Origin: a virus
Virus record (IMG/VR): IMGVR_UViG_3300017528_000110
Coordinates: 1-46,355 of that record
Direction: 5' to 3' (one strand)
Length of the DNA stretch: 46,355 nucleotides
Each line of letters begins with the position of its first letter. Position 1 is the first letter of the stretch. Position numbers and translations under genes: made by a program. Below, in pieces: positions 1-7,694 of this stretch. The notes below the pieces were generated by a model. It ran no database searches. It saw only the letters and a program-made list of their open reading frames with translations, and was not told the DNA's origin.

Positions 1-591
1 AGCGACGGCAGCTTTGCACAATCGCTGCTCGCCGGCGCGGCGCGATACGGCAGTCTTACGCCGAAGCAGGAAGCTTGCGCTCGCCGTCTGGTCGAGCGTC
101 TCGCGAAGCCGGCGCCGGCAGCGCGCGCAGTCGGTAGTCTTTCGGGCATTATGAGGCTGTTCGAGCGCGCCGGCCAGCACGTCCAGTTTCCGGCGATCGA
201 GCTGGGAGTTCCGGCGATCGACGGGAAGTTTTCGATCCGCGTGAACGTCGCCGGAGAACGCGCTCGCGAGCCGGGCAGCTTGACGGTCGTAACCGCCGAG
301 AAAGACGCGGACGGCCGCCGCGCTTATCTCGGACGGGTGACGCGCGCCGGCGTCTGGGAGCCGTCGCAACGCGCTTGCGAGACCGGACATATCGGCGATC
401 GGCTAGCGGCGTTCGCCGCCGATCCCGCGAAGATCGCCGCCGAGCATGGCCGACTGACCGGACGCTGCTGCTTCTGTCGTATCCGGCTGACTGACGGACG
501 CTCGACCGAAGTCGGCTACGGCGAGAAATGCGCTGACAACTACGGTCTGCCGTGGGGCGTCGCCAAGCACAGCTTCGCGGGTGCCGCATGA
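1..591 (+). CDS. DUF6011-like zinc-binding protein, 5' end missing
   Basis: The frame is open from the first base of the window, so the gene begins outside it; 196 residues are visible, and the internal Met at 151 need not be the start. Near the C-terminus there is a Cys-Cys-x-Cys cluster (GRCCFCRIRLTD), then GYGEKCADNYGLPW. This matches the small DUF6011 domain of phage and actinobacterial proteins, in which two Cys pairs probably bind zinc. The preceding part (FSIRVNVAG, SLTVVTAEKD, YLGRVTRAG) looks like a small beta domain. No enzymatic function is known for the family. The stop codon overlaps the next start (ATGA), so the two genes are cotranscribed. Family assignment is from motif recognition only. 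Confidence 0.7.
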   Translation, partial: SDGSFAQSLLAGAARYGSLTPKQEACARRLVERLAKPAPAARAVGSLSGIMRLFERAGQHVQFPAIELGVPAIDGKFSIRVNVAGERAREPGSLTVVTAEKDADGRRAYLGRVTRAGVWEPSQRACETGHIGDRLAAFAADPAKIAAEHGRLTGRCCFCRIRLTDGRSTEVGYGEKCADNYGLPWGVAKHSFAGAA

Positions 592-809
592 GCCCGGTTG
601 CGAGATTGCTGGCGTCGACGGTCGTTCCGCCGAGCGTCAGCGTGAAGCCGTACGGACGATCGCCGCTCGGCTACTGCGTCGGATATCAGGTCAAGGTCGA
701 CGGCCGGATCGCGGCGCGGTTCGACATCGCCGATCATAGCGATTGTCCGCTGATCGCGGTCTGCGCGGCGTTTGATTACGCCGAGCGCCGCCGTAGCCGC
801 CCGGACTGA
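588..809 (+). CDS. Small hypothetical phage protein (73 aa)
   Basis: The start is the ATG that overlaps the previous stop (ATGA), giving 73 residues. The frame continues upstream, but that part is only a shadow of the preceding gene. The protein has a beta-rich look (VGYQVKVDGRIAARFDIADHSDCPLIAVCAAFDYAERRRS), no membrane segment and two isolated Cys. I do not recognise a family. Its position between a DUF6011-like gene and a DUF932 gene suggests an accessory early protein. Confidence 0.55.
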   Translation: MSPVARLLASTVVPPSVSVKPYGRSPLGYCVGYQVKVDGRIAARFDIADHSDCPLIAVCAAFDYAERRRSRPD

Positions 810-824
810 CCGGTCCGCGCCGCA

Positions 825-848
825 GAGCGCCGCCGCTGCGCGGCGCTC
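825..848 (+). other. Intergenic hairpin (9-bp stem, 6-nt loop)
   Basis: GAGCGCCGC at 825-833 pairs perfectly with GCGGCGCTC at 840-848. It lies in the 97-base gap between the 73-aa gene and the DUF932 gene. No T-run follows, so it is not a canonical terminator; it may protect mRNA ends or weakly attenuate. The rest of the gap holds only the ribosome binding site of the next gene. Confidence 0.5.
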
Positions 849-890
849 GACGGTGCGATCTGGTCGCGCCCCGGCAAGCCGGTTCATCAT

Positions 891-906
891 CGAAAGGACA
901 AGCACC
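891..906 (+). promoter_or_regulatory. Strong ribosome binding site for the DUF932 gene, duplicated at 6102
   Basis: GAAAGGA sits at good distance before the ATG at 907. This decides the start of the DUF932 gene, although the frame is open for 45 codons further upstream. The 19 bases 891-909 (cgaaaggacaagcaccatg) recur exactly at 6102-6120, before another early gene. Confidence 0.7.
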
Positions 907-1959
907 ATGCGTTCCGGTATTTCTCTGCAAGAACTCGCCGCCAAGATCGAAGGCAATCGCGAGCTGAAGCACGACGTCGTCGCCGATACGCGCCACATGC
1001 ATTTCGGAATACTCGATGGAAAGCCGCGGCTCGCGGTCTTGGATGACAACCGGCCGCTTCTGCCGATCGCGCTCCGGCAGATCGCCGCCCACACCAAGGT
1101 TCCGCAGGACTATCTCGACCGGATGATCGAGCGCGCGCCGGCGCTCGCCGCCGACAGCGTCAACACTTGGCTGCATCTCGATCCGTCGCGGCGGCTCGTC
1201 CGGTCGCTCGGACCCAATCACCGCAGCTTCATGTCCGATCGCTACCAGCGGATCGAGCACGAAGAGATCGCGGAAGTCGCGCTGCCGGTTCTGCTCGACA
1301 CGCCCGGGATCAGCGTAGTCTCTTGCGAGGTGACGGACCGCAAGCTGTATATTCAGGCGACGACGAGCCGCGTTGTCCGCGACGTCAAAGTCGGTGATCC
1401 GGTTCAAGCCGGCGTTATTATCCAGAATAGCGAAGTCGGTCACGGTAGCGTCTCGATCTCGCCGATGGTCTGGCGGCTGGTCTGCTTGAACGGCATGAAG
1501 TCGCCGGACGGCTCTTACAAGCGCAACCACGTCGGCCGCCGCGTCGAAGACGGCGAGGACCTGAATGCGATCTATCGCGACGATACGCGCGCCGCTGACG
1601 ATCGAGCCGTCTTGCTGAAGGTGCGAGATACTGTCTCTGCCGCGCTAGACGCAATCCGGTTCGATGCTCGCGTCTTCAAGATGCAGGCGCTGGCGCAGAC
1701 GCCGCAGCTCGCCGACCCAGTCAAGGCGATCGAGGTACTGTCCAAGAAACTCGGCGTTGCCGAGGGCGAGCGTCCGAGCATTCTGAAGTCGCTGATCGCC
1801 GGTGCTGATCTTACGGCGTGGGGTCTCTTGAACGCCGTCACCCATCAGGCACACACGGCCGATTACGATCGCGCCGTCGAATTCGAGGCGATGGGCGGCA
1901 AGCTGCTCGAACTGCCGACGAAGGAGTGGCGCGAAGTCCTCACGGCCGAAGCGGCGTAA
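907..1959 (+). CDS. DUF932 domain protein (phage/plasmid-like)
   Basis: The protein has 350 residues from the ATG behind the strong ribosome binding site. Length and sequence fit the DUF932 / phage-plasmid-like family: an N-terminal part with IALRQIAAHTKVPQDYLDRM, a central SFMSDRYQRIEHEEIAEVALPVL segment, and SPMVWRLVCLNGMKSPD where the family has its usual conserved W-x-x-x-C-x-N-G motif. DUF932 proteins are common in phages, plasmids and conjugative elements, usually near recombination genes; their biochemical role is unknown. Here the gene also lies upstream of recombination functions (ATPase, RecE-like nuclease). It is a soluble protein with no signal peptide. Confidence 0.85.
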   Translation: MRSGISLQELAAKIEGNRELKHDVVADTRHMHFGILDGKPRLAVLDDNRPLLPIALRQIAAHTKVPQDYLDRMIERAPALAADSVNTWLHLDPSRRLVRSLGPNHRSFMSDRYQRIEHEEIAEVALPVLLDTPGISVVSCEVTDRKLYIQATTSRVVRDVKVGDPVQAGVIIQNSEVGHGSVSISPMVWRLVCLNGMKSPDGSYKRNHVGRRVEDGEDLNAIYRDDTRAADDRAVLLKVRDTVSAALDAIRFDARVFKMQALAQTPQLADPVKAIEVLSKKLGVAEGERPSILKSLIAGADLTAWGLLNAVTHQAHTADYDRAVEFEAMGGKLLELPTKEWREVLTAEAA

Positions 1960-1984
1960 GCTTCAGCCGCTCTCGTCGGAACTA

Positions 1985-2012
1985 CGGCCGGTCGCTCTCC
2001 AGCGTCCGGCCG
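1985..2012 (+). other. Intergenic hairpin after the DUF932 gene
   Basis: CGGCCGG (1985-1991) pairs with CCGGCCG (2006-2012), and an inner CGCT/AGCG stem closes a four-base loop. The following bases (aagccgtttc) contain only three T's, so termination would be weak. It may be an attenuator or mRNA-stabilising structure between two early genes. Confidence 0.45.
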
Positions 2013-2040
2013 AAGCCGTTTCAAACCGAAAGGAACACAG

Positions 2041-2625
2041 ATGCTCAGATTTTACGGGATCAATCGGCCAGTCTCGGAACGCGCTGGCCGCGTCGTCAAG
2101 GTGTGCTACGTCGTCTCCAGCGCCGGAGCTCACGATCTACCCAACATCCGCGACCACCAGTCGCTCGGCGGAAATGCTGTCGTCTTGGATTGGGGAACGA
2201 CGAAAGCCGGTAACGCTCCGGAGGTGGCGCGCCCCGGCGCCGCCGAGCTGGCGAAGGGGCTTTGCCTCGCCGCGCTCGGCGCTGAACGCGCCGGCGATCC
2301 TTCATTCGCGCGCGCGCTGGCTGTCTACAAGATGTTCCAGCACCGCGTCGTGAACAAGCTGCCGGATACGATGGGCGATCAGTCGTTTCCCGATCTCGCA
2401 TGGTCGATGACCGAGGCGGACATCCGTCTGGAGATCGAGCAGATCGAGCAAGACCGAACCGCGTCCGCGCGAGAAGTCGCCGACGCGATCGCGCGCGAGC
2501 CGAAAGACAAGCTTGTCGTCGCCGCCGAGACCGGGATCGGCGTCGGCGGCGGACAGATCGTCTGGACGAGAGACGACAACGGAAACTTGATCGACGACAG
2601 CGAGATCGGTCCACACAGGAGGTGA
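2041..2625 (+). CDS. DUF6166-like protein
   Basis: The gene encodes 194 residues and starts at an ATG preceded by GAAAGGAAC. The arrangement resembles the DUF6166 family of small phage and plasmid proteins: MLRFYGIN at the N-terminus, VLDWGTTKAG, a PGAAELAKGLCLAAL helix, then VYKMFQHRVVNKLP and a late segment LAWSMTEADIRLEIEQI. Function is unknown. The C-terminal 60 residues are Glu/Asp-rich and end in GNLIDDSEIGPHRR. The stop lies inside the Shine-Dalgarno sequence of the next gene, so translation is probably coupled. Confidence 0.6.
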   Translation: MLRFYGINRPVSERAGRVVKVCYVVSSAGAHDLPNIRDHQSLGGNAVVLDWGTTKAGNAPEVARPGAAELAKGLCLAALGAERAGDPSFARALAVYKMFQHRVVNKLPDTMGDQSFPDLAWSMTEADIRLEIEQIEQDRTASAREVADAIAREPKDKLVVAAETGIGVGGGQIVWTRDDNGNLIDDSEIGPHRR

Positions 2626-2627
2626 AC

Positions 2628-2882
2628 TTGACCAAACCAGGGAAAGACCAAGACGCCGCTTTGACGCGCATTCAGGGCGATCTGCTCGAACTGAAGGCGA
2701 AAGCCGACAGACAGCAGCACAACCGGCGCAATCTTCTCGCCGAGGCGATGATCTTGTCGCGCAACGCCGTCGCGATAAACACTCTGGAGGGGCGGACGCT
2801 GCTCAATCTGCTGACGCGCTTCATCGAAAACGAGATCGACGGCGAGACGCATACGCCTCCGCTGTCGACGCACCACGCATAG
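2628..2882 (+). CDS. Small helical phage protein (84 aa), TTG start
   Basis: AGGAGGTGAAC precedes a TTG at 2628, an almost perfect ribosome binding site that sets the start; there is no in-frame ATG upstream that fits the spacing. The product is Lys/Asp/Gln-rich and mostly alpha-helical (LTRIQGDLLELKAKADRQQH, LLAEAMILSRN, LEGRTLLNLLTRFIENEID), with no membrane segment or cysteines. I do not recognise the family. It lies within the tight early operon. Confidence 0.6.
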   Translation: MTKPGKDQDAALTRIQGDLLELKAKADRQQHNRRNLLAEAMILSRNAVAINTLEGRTLLNLLTRFIENEIDGETHTPPLSTHHA

Positions 2883-2891
2883 GGGGCTGCC

Positions 2892-3065
2892 TTGAACGAT
2901 AACGTCCGGTTCAAGGTGTTCGCGGTCTCTTGCCGGTGGTGCTCCGCGCAAACGCTCGACGTGGTCAACGAATGCTGCCCGCGTTGCTTGCAGCTGTTCT
3001 GCCGCGTCAAGCGCGACCCCGGGCTCGCCAGGAGGATGATTGCGCATCTGGAGCGACGAATATGA
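2892..3065 (+). CDS. Tiny Cys-rich (zinc-knuckle-like) protein, TTG start
   Basis: A 57-residue frame runs from the TTG at 2892, preceded by GGGGGCTGCC, to a TGA that overlaps the next start (ATGA at 3062). The product has a C-x2-C pair (CRWC), a CC-x2-C (CCPRC) and a further Cys four residues on (LQLFC), spaced as in small zinc ribbons, then a basic helix. No family is recognised. The TTG start and weak Shine-Dalgarno leave some doubt, but the overlap with the next gene and the Cys pattern support it. Confidence 0.5.
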   Translation: MNDNVRFKVFAVSCRWCSAQTLDVVNECCPRCLQLFCRVKRDPGLARRMIAHLERRI

Positions 3066-3253
3066 CCCGCCGACAATCGCCGGCGGCCGGAAGTCCGACC
3101 AAGAACGGCGACGTACAGATCGTCTGCCGCTTCGATCCAGATACGTGGAACCAACTTCAAACCCGAGCAGCCGAGAACGGCCACAGTCTCGCGCAGACAG
3201 TTCGCGAGACGGTCGAGCTGGGTCTCGAAACCGAGAAGGAACAGGGAAAATGA
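3062..3253 (+). CDS. Ribbon-helix-helix DNA-binding protein
   Basis: The 63-residue product starts at an ATG overlapping the previous stop. After a basic, Pro/Ser-rich N-terminus comes a short strand (DVQIVCRFD) and two helices (PDTWNQLQTRAAENG and SLAQTVRETVELGLE). This is the ribbon-helix-helix fold of Arc/MetJ/CopG-type regulators, which bind DNA as dimers through the strand. It overlaps the ATPase gene downstream by four bases. It is likely an early regulator of phage transcription; its operator cannot be identified here. Confidence 0.65.
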   Translation: MTRRQSPAAGSPTKNGDVQIVCRFDPDTWNQLQTRAAENGHSLAQTVRETVELGLETEKEQGK

Positions 3254-4524
3254 AATCGCCGACTGACGAAGTCGAAAGCTACAGAATACTGGAGCTGCGC
3301 GCGCTCAACTTCATGGGCTTGCAAGCGGTCCAGATCAGACCGGACGGAACGGTCGTCGAGATCACCGGAGACAATGAGCAGGGCAAGACCAGCACGATCA
3401 AGGCGATCTCCTGGGCGCTCGGCGGCAAAGCGTTCGCCGAAGACATGCCGCTGCGCCGCGGCGAAGACCGCGGCGAAGTCTCGATCGATCTCGGCGCGCT
3501 GCGCGTCACGAAGACGATGGAACGCGACAAGACCGATCCGAAAGAGATCGCGATAAAGCTGTCGGTCCAGTTCGCCAACGGATCGAAGCCGGCGAAGCCG
3601 CAGCACGTTCTCGACGAGCTGCGCGGAATGCTGATGGATCCTGTGGCGTTCGCTCGCGCCGACGGCGCCGGCCGGATCGAGATGGTGAAGTCGCTGTTTC
3701 CAGAATTCGACTTCAAGGCGAATGAGATGGCGATCGCTGAGACCAAGAAAGAGCGGACCGACGTCGGCCGCGAGCAGAAGCGCGCCGCCGGCGCGCGCGA
3801 TGCCGTCGTTCTGCCGAAGGGGCCCAAGCCGGAGCGCGTCGTTATCGCCGACGCCGGAAAGCAGCTGGCCGAAGCAAACGCACACAATAGTCAGCTGGAG
3901 AACCGGAAGCGACGACGCGAGAAGGTCGCCGACGACGCCGAGCAGAAGCGCGACGAAGCCGAACGACTGCGCGCCAGGGCGCGTGAGCTGGAGGCGGAAG
4001 CTGGAGAGATGGACAAGCAGCTCGCCGACGCACCCGCGCTTCCCGATCCGATCGACGTCGCGCCGCTGATGGAAGCGATCGCCAACGCCGAGAAGGTGAA
4101 CGGCCACGTTGCTCTGTTCGAGCAGTACGAGCGCCACTCGCTGGAGGCGAACCGGCTTAAATCGCAGTACGACAGCCTTACCGCCAAGATCGACGCGCTG
4201 GACAAGGAACGCGACGATGCTCTGTACGGCGGCGAGCTGCCGGCCGGTATGACGTTCGGGAATGAAGAGGTCTTCGTCGACGGCGTTCCGTTCGGACAGC
4301 TGGCGTTCTCGCGCAAGCTGTCGATCAGCTGCTCGATCGCGATCGCGATCGGCTCGCAGATCAAGGTCATGCTGGTCAGCGAATTCGGCTCGCTGCTCGA
4401 CAAGAACCACATGCAGATGCTTGCCGACGTCTGCGCCAAGAATGCCTATCAGATATGGATCGAGACCGTCGGCGCCGGCGGTCCGGGCAAGGTGCTGATC
4501 GAGGACGGGAGAGTAAGACAGTGA
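3250..4524 (+). CDS. SMC/RecF-like AAA ATPase
   Basis: The protein has 424 residues. After a beta strand (ILELRALNFMGLQ) comes a P-loop GDNEQGKT at residues 40-47, the G-x-N-x-x-GKT form of SMC, Rad50 and RecF ATPases. A coiled-coil region rich in Glu, Lys and Arg (about 190-330) follows. The C-terminal lobe has FSRKLSISCSIAIAI in the signature-motif position and VMLVSEFGSLLD where Walker B would stand. The usual Asp-Glu of Walker B is not obvious (Ser-Glu-Phe), a degeneration I recall from other phage members. The end (YQIWIETVG) fits the family. It is smaller than bacterial SMC proteins. It probably works in DNA repair or recombination with the nuclease encoded two genes downstream. Start ATG overlaps the previous stop and follows GAAGGAAC. 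Confidence 0.8.
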   Translation: MKSPTDEVESYRILELRALNFMGLQAVQIRPDGTVVEITGDNEQGKTSTIKAISWALGGKAFAEDMPLRRGEDRGEVSIDLGALRVTKTMERDKTDPKEIAIKLSVQFANGSKPAKPQHVLDELRGMLMDPVAFARADGAGRIEMVKSLFPEFDFKANEMAIAETKKERTDVGREQKRAAGARDAVVLPKGPKPERVVIADAGKQLAEANAHNSQLENRKRRREKVADDAEQKRDEAERLRARARELEAEAGEMDKQLADAPALPDPIDVAPLMEAIANAEKVNGHVALFEQYERHSLEANRLKSQYDSLTAKIDALDKERDDALYGGELPAGMTFGNEEVFVDGVPFGQLAFSRKLSISCSIAIAIGSQIKVMLVSEFGSLLDKNHMQMLADVCAKNAYQIWIETVGAGGPGKVLIEDGRVRQ

Positions 4525-4757
4525 AGAATTCGCCGCAGCAAGTAGACGTCGCCGCCGGTCTCAACATCCGAGACCGTCGGCGACGGCTGAAGATGACGCA
4601 AGACCAGCTCGGCGAGCTGGTCGGTCACTCGAATATAACGATCTGGAAATACGAGAACGGCCGCAATTGCATGACGCTGTCGACGTTTGTCGCCATCGCC
4701 GCGGCGTTGTCAACTACGCCCCAGCGGCTGCTTCGGCCGCGTCAATCGGAGAAGTGA
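4521..4757 (+). CDS. XRE-family helix-turn-helix protein, GTG start
   Basis: The gene starts with a GTG overlapping the ATPase stop (GTGA), giving 78 residues. The sequence GLNIRDRRRRLKMTQDQLGELVGHSNITIWKYENGRNCMTLSTFVAIAAAL is a standard HTH_3/Cro-CI fold: helix 2 MTQDQLGELVG, recognition helix SNITIWKYENG, and the conserved downstream LSTFVAIAAAL. There is no effector or peptidase domain, so it is a compact DNA-binding regulator. Its place in the middle of the early operon suggests autoregulation or a switch role, but no lysogeny genes are visible. Confidence 0.8.
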   Translation: MKNSPQQVDVAAGLNIRDRRRRLKMTQDQLGELVGHSNITIWKYENGRNCMTLSTFVAIAAALSTTPQRLLRPRQSEK

Positions 4758-4758
4758 A

Positions 4759-5820
4759 ATGGACCACGCGCTGCCCCCCGGAATTTACTTCGGTCTGCCC
4801 GAAGACGTCTACCACGGCGACCCTGCGTTCGGCTCGTCTGATATCCGCGAGATCATCAAGGATCCCGAGACGTGGTGGAAGTCATCGAAACGCAATCCGA
4901 ATATCGCCGAGCGCCAGCAATACGCGTTCAAGTCGCCGGCGACCGTGCTCGGTTCCGCTCTGCACAAGTACGTGCTCGAAGGCGAGGCGGAATTCGAAAA
5001 ACGATACATGCGCCGGCCGGACGATCCGCCGAACGCGACGCCCAGCGCGAAGACCAAAACGACGAAAGAGCACAACGAAGCCGCGGCGCTGGCTAATATG
5101 ATCCCTCTTCACGGAGACGAATGGGACCTCTGTCTTCGTAGCGGCGATCTCATCAAGGCGCATCCGGACTTGCGAGACGCGCTCGACGGAGGAATGAACG
5201 AGGTTAGCGTCTTCTGGCAAGGGCCGCATGGTCTGATGCTGAAATGCCGCTTCGACCGGCTGAAGCCGCAGGGTATCGGCGATCTGAAGACGATCGAGAA
5301 CGAATACAAGATCGAGCTGGAGAGAGCGTGCCGGCAGGATATCGAGCGGCGTCGGTACGATATCCAGGCGGATCATTATCTGGAGGGCCGCAACCAGATG
5401 CGCGAGCTGGTCCGAATGGGAAAAGTCTTCATAGGCGGACCGACCGGCCTTATGCAGGCAATCTTTTCGACGTCGCCGATCGCCCAGCAAGCGATCGAGC
5501 TGGCGCGCTACTGCGCCGAGACGCAAACTTTCCAGCGAAGCGCGTCGTCCGGATATATCGAATGGGAAGACGAGGACCCTGATACGTCGGTCGATGCGCC
5601 GTGGCGCTTCGCGTTTCAGTTTATCTTCATTCAGAAATCGCGGCCGGGCATCTGGTCAGGAGCGATGACGCCGGGCAATCCGGACTTGGCGACTGCTCGG
5701 ATGCACATCGACGCGGCGCTCGACAATATCGCCAAGCTGCTGAAGTCGACGCCGCGCGGCCAGCCCATCAAGCCGCAATGGCGCGTCCGCGAGATACAAC
5801 TCAATTGGGGAATACGCTGA
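4759..5820 (+). CDS. RecE/exonuclease VIII-like PD-(D/E)xK nuclease
   Basis: This 353-residue protein begins PPGIYFGLPEDVYHGDPAFGSSDIREI, typical of the exodeoxyribonuclease VIII-like (PF12684) family. The nuclease motifs are visible: LGSALHKYV with His69, Glu148 (MNEVSVFW), Asp166 (CRFDRL), and Asp175-Leu-Lys177 (GDLKT). Later YDIQADHYLEG matches the conserved Gln-x-x-x-Tyr helix of RecB-type folds. Such enzymes degrade one strand of linear duplex DNA to expose a 3' tail for annealing by a partner protein. The partner may be the product of 6118-7491, two genes downstream. The E. coli RecE nuclease is the C-terminal domain of a much longer protein; here the domain stands alone. Confidence 0.85.
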   Translation: MDHALPPGIYFGLPEDVYHGDPAFGSSDIREIIKDPETWWKSSKRNPNIAERQQYAFKSPATVLGSALHKYVLEGEAEFEKRYMRRPDDPPNATPSAKTKTTKEHNEAAALANMIPLHGDEWDLCLRSGDLIKAHPDLRDALDGGMNEVSVFWQGPHGLMLKCRFDRLKPQGIGDLKTIENEYKIELERACRQDIERRRYDIQADHYLEGRNQMRELVRMGKVFIGGPTGLMQAIFSTSPIAQQAIELARYCAETQTFQRSASSGYIEWEDEDPDTSVDAPWRFAFQFIFIQKSRPGIWSGAMTPGNPDLATARMHIDAALDNIAKLLKSTPRGQPIKPQWRVREIQLNWGIR

Positions 5821-6050
5821 TGAAGATCACGATCGAGCCGACTGGAGAATTCCAGACAGTCAACGGAGCGCCGGCGCGCGTTTGGAAGGGCAAGACCGAG
5901 AGCGGCGCCGAGATCATGGCGTTTGTTGCTACGATCGCGCTTCACAAGAGCGCGACGCGCGAACAGCACGCGGAATTCGAGAAGGCGCTGCGCGCGGTCA
6001 GCCACGAGCGGCAGCTCGTCTCGTACGATCTGCGACTGTTCATCGACTGA
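5820..6050 (+). CDS. Small hypothetical protein (76 aa)
   Basis: The ATG shares its A with the stop of the nuclease gene (TGATG), so translation is coupled. The product is a compact beta-then-helix protein (MKITIEPTGEFQTVNGAPARVWKG, EIMAFVATIAL, a charged helix, VSYDLRLFID). I do not recognise a family. Its coupling to the nuclease suggests an accessory role in the same process, but this is only inference from position. Confidence 0.6.
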   Translation: MKITIEPTGEFQTVNGAPARVWKGKTESGAEIMAFVATIALHKSATREQHAEFEKALRAVSHERQLVSYDLRLFID

Positions 6051-6117
6051 AATGAGCTGTTTTTAATCTGGCGGATACCTTACGATCTGCCGTTTCTCTC
6101 TCGAAAGGACAAGCACC
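6051..6117 (+). promoter_or_regulatory. Leader with short hairpin and strong ribosome binding site
   Basis: This 67-base gap contains a T5 tract (6060-6065), a 7-bp stem (ggcggat ... atctgcc, 6070-6092, with one G-T pair) followed by a pyrimidine run, and the ribosome binding site GAAAGGAC. The last 16 bases match those in front of the DUF932 gene. It could combine a weak terminator of the upstream operon with a promoter; TACGAT (6082-6087) is a poor -10 match and I see no convincing -35. Confidence 0.35.
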
Positions 6118-7491
6118 ATGAACGACCAGACGCTGCCGGATCACGACCCCGAGACCGGCGAGATACTGACGCAAGACGCAAAGATGGTTCCGGCGGTATC
6201 TCCGGGCTCGCCGGTCGAGCTGTCGGTGGTTAGCGCCGAGATCAATCAGCAGATCGCGACAGCGCGCCGCTATCCGCGGCGCCGCGACAAGGCGATCGCG
6301 CAAGAGATCATGGAACGCGCGACGCTCAACCAAGAGATCGCGCGCGAGTGCTTCTATGCGCTGTCGCGGCGCGAGGCCGGCGGCGGATCGAAAGAGATCA
6401 TCGGCCCGTCGATCCGTCTCGCCGAGATCATCCGCGCCAGCTACGGCAATATCCGCGTCGCGTCGCGCTTCGTCGGCATCGACGAGCGGGTGAAGGGCCG
6501 CGCCGTCGTCGTCGTCGAGGCGGTTGCGATGGATATGCAGACGAACGACGCCGTTCTGATGCACGTCACCCGCTCGATCATGACCAGCCCCAAGAACGGC
6601 CAGCCGCGGATGTTTACGGCTGACATGGTGAACGTAACGATGATGGCGGCGCAGTCGATCGCGCAGCGCGACGCGATCTTGCGGCTGGTACCGAAAGCGC
6701 TCTGGATTGACGGCTATCAGGGCGCGCTCGCGACGGTCCGCGGCAACGAAACGACGCTGTCCGATCGCCGCGCCAAGGCGATCGCCGCGTTCAAGGGCTT
6801 CGGTATCCAGCCCAAGCAGCTCTTCGCCGCGCTCGGGATCGAGAGCGAGCAGGAGATCGGGCTCGATCTGCTCGTCCATCTGGTCGGCATGTTTACGGCG
6901 CTGAAGGAGGGAGACAGCCCAGACGTCGTGCTCGGGCGCGAAGCTGAGGCGCGCGGTACCGCCGAGCAGCCGACGGTCCGGAGCCCGCTGGCTGACCGGC
7001 CGGCGCGGAACGGAAACGGCGAGCCGCCGGCGAAGCAGACCGGTCCAGCTCTCGACGATTACGGGCAGCCGATCGCCGAAACGCGCTCTTCATCACCGGC
7101 GCAAACCGGCAACACTGTAGCCGAGAAGACACCAAATACGGTCGACGAAGCGATCGAGCAGCGCATGGACGAGGCTCGAAAAGAACAGAAGGCCACAGAA
7201 CCGCGTAGGGAGGCCGCTGATGCGTCTTCCGGTCCGGCCGCTACCGAGCGGCGGCTCGACCCGGAAAACGAACAGGCGGCCGGTCCGCGCAAGGAAACGG
7301 GGCCGTCTGGCGGCAGCTATCAGTCGGAAGCGCTGGCAGTGATCTCCAGCTCGACCAGCGCAACAAAGTTGCGCGACTACTGGAAACGAACCCGGGCGAG
7401 CCGCGAGCAGGCGGCGCTGCCGTCCGCCGTGCTCGACGAGCTGCGCGAGCTGTACGACGCCAAGCTGGACGATCTGCGGGGCGACCAATGA
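6118..7491 (+). CDS. Conserved phage protein, candidate recombination/annealing partner
   Basis: The product has 457 residues. The N-terminal 240 are well ordered: INQQIATARRYPRRRDKAIAQEIMERATLNQEIARECFYAL, then GPSIRLAEIIRASYGNIR, and a late FGIQPKQLFAALGI. I recognise this as a conserved phage protein type usually annotated hypothetical and often found next to RecE-like or YqaJ-like nucleases, but I cannot name a domain. The C-terminal 200 residues are low-complexity (Pro, Glu, Arg, Ala), ending in a short conserved helix SSSTSATKLRDYWKRTRASREQAALPSAVLDELRELY. The disordered tail plus terminal motif recalls single-strand-DNA proteins that recruit partners through the C-terminus. A single-strand annealing role is inference. 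Start ATG follows GAAAGGAC. Confidence 0.6.
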   Translation: MNDQTLPDHDPETGEILTQDAKMVPAVSPGSPVELSVVSAEINQQIATARRYPRRRDKAIAQEIMERATLNQEIARECFYALSRREAGGGSKEIIGPSIRLAEIIRASYGNIRVASRFVGIDERVKGRAVVVVEAVAMDMQTNDAVLMHVTRSIMTSPKNGQPRMFTADMVNVTMMAAQSIAQRDAILRLVPKALWIDGYQGALATVRGNETTLSDRRAKAIAAFKGFGIQPKQLFAALGIESEQEIGLDLLVHLVGMFTALKEGDSPDVVLGREAEARGTAEQPTVRSPLADRPARNGNGEPPAKQTGPALDDYGQPIAETRSSSPAQTGNTVAEKTPNTVDEAIEQRMDEARKEQKATEPRREAADASSGPAATERRLDPENEQAAGPRKETGPSGGSYQSEALAVISSSTSATKLRDYWKRTRASREQAALPSAVLDELRELYDAKLDDLRGDQ

Positions 7492-7694
7492 GACCGGACG
7501 TCCGCGACGCCGTCGACGCGGCTCGATCTGCCCGGGTGAACGAACCGCTTTGGGGCAGCAAGCCGCGCAATATAAGCGCGGCTTTCGTCCGCGCCGTCGT
7601 TTACGCCGTCGTCCGCGAGCTGCCGGACGACATGAGCGTCCGCGAGCTGCGCGAGGAACTTGATATCGCCGAGAACCAGGGAGAGGGGCAATGA
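7488..7694 (+). CDS. Small hypothetical protein (68 aa)
   Basis: The ATG overlaps the previous stop (ATGA). The 68-residue product is helical and charged (VRDAVDAARSARVNEPLWGSK, SAAFVRAVVYAVVRELPDD, SVRELREELDIAENQ). There are no cysteines and no membrane segment. The family is not recognised. It lies in a run of three overlapping small genes. Confidence 0.6.
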   Translation: MRPDVRDAVDAARSARVNEPLWGSKPRNISAAFVRAVVYAVVRELPDDMSVRELREELDIAENQGEGQ

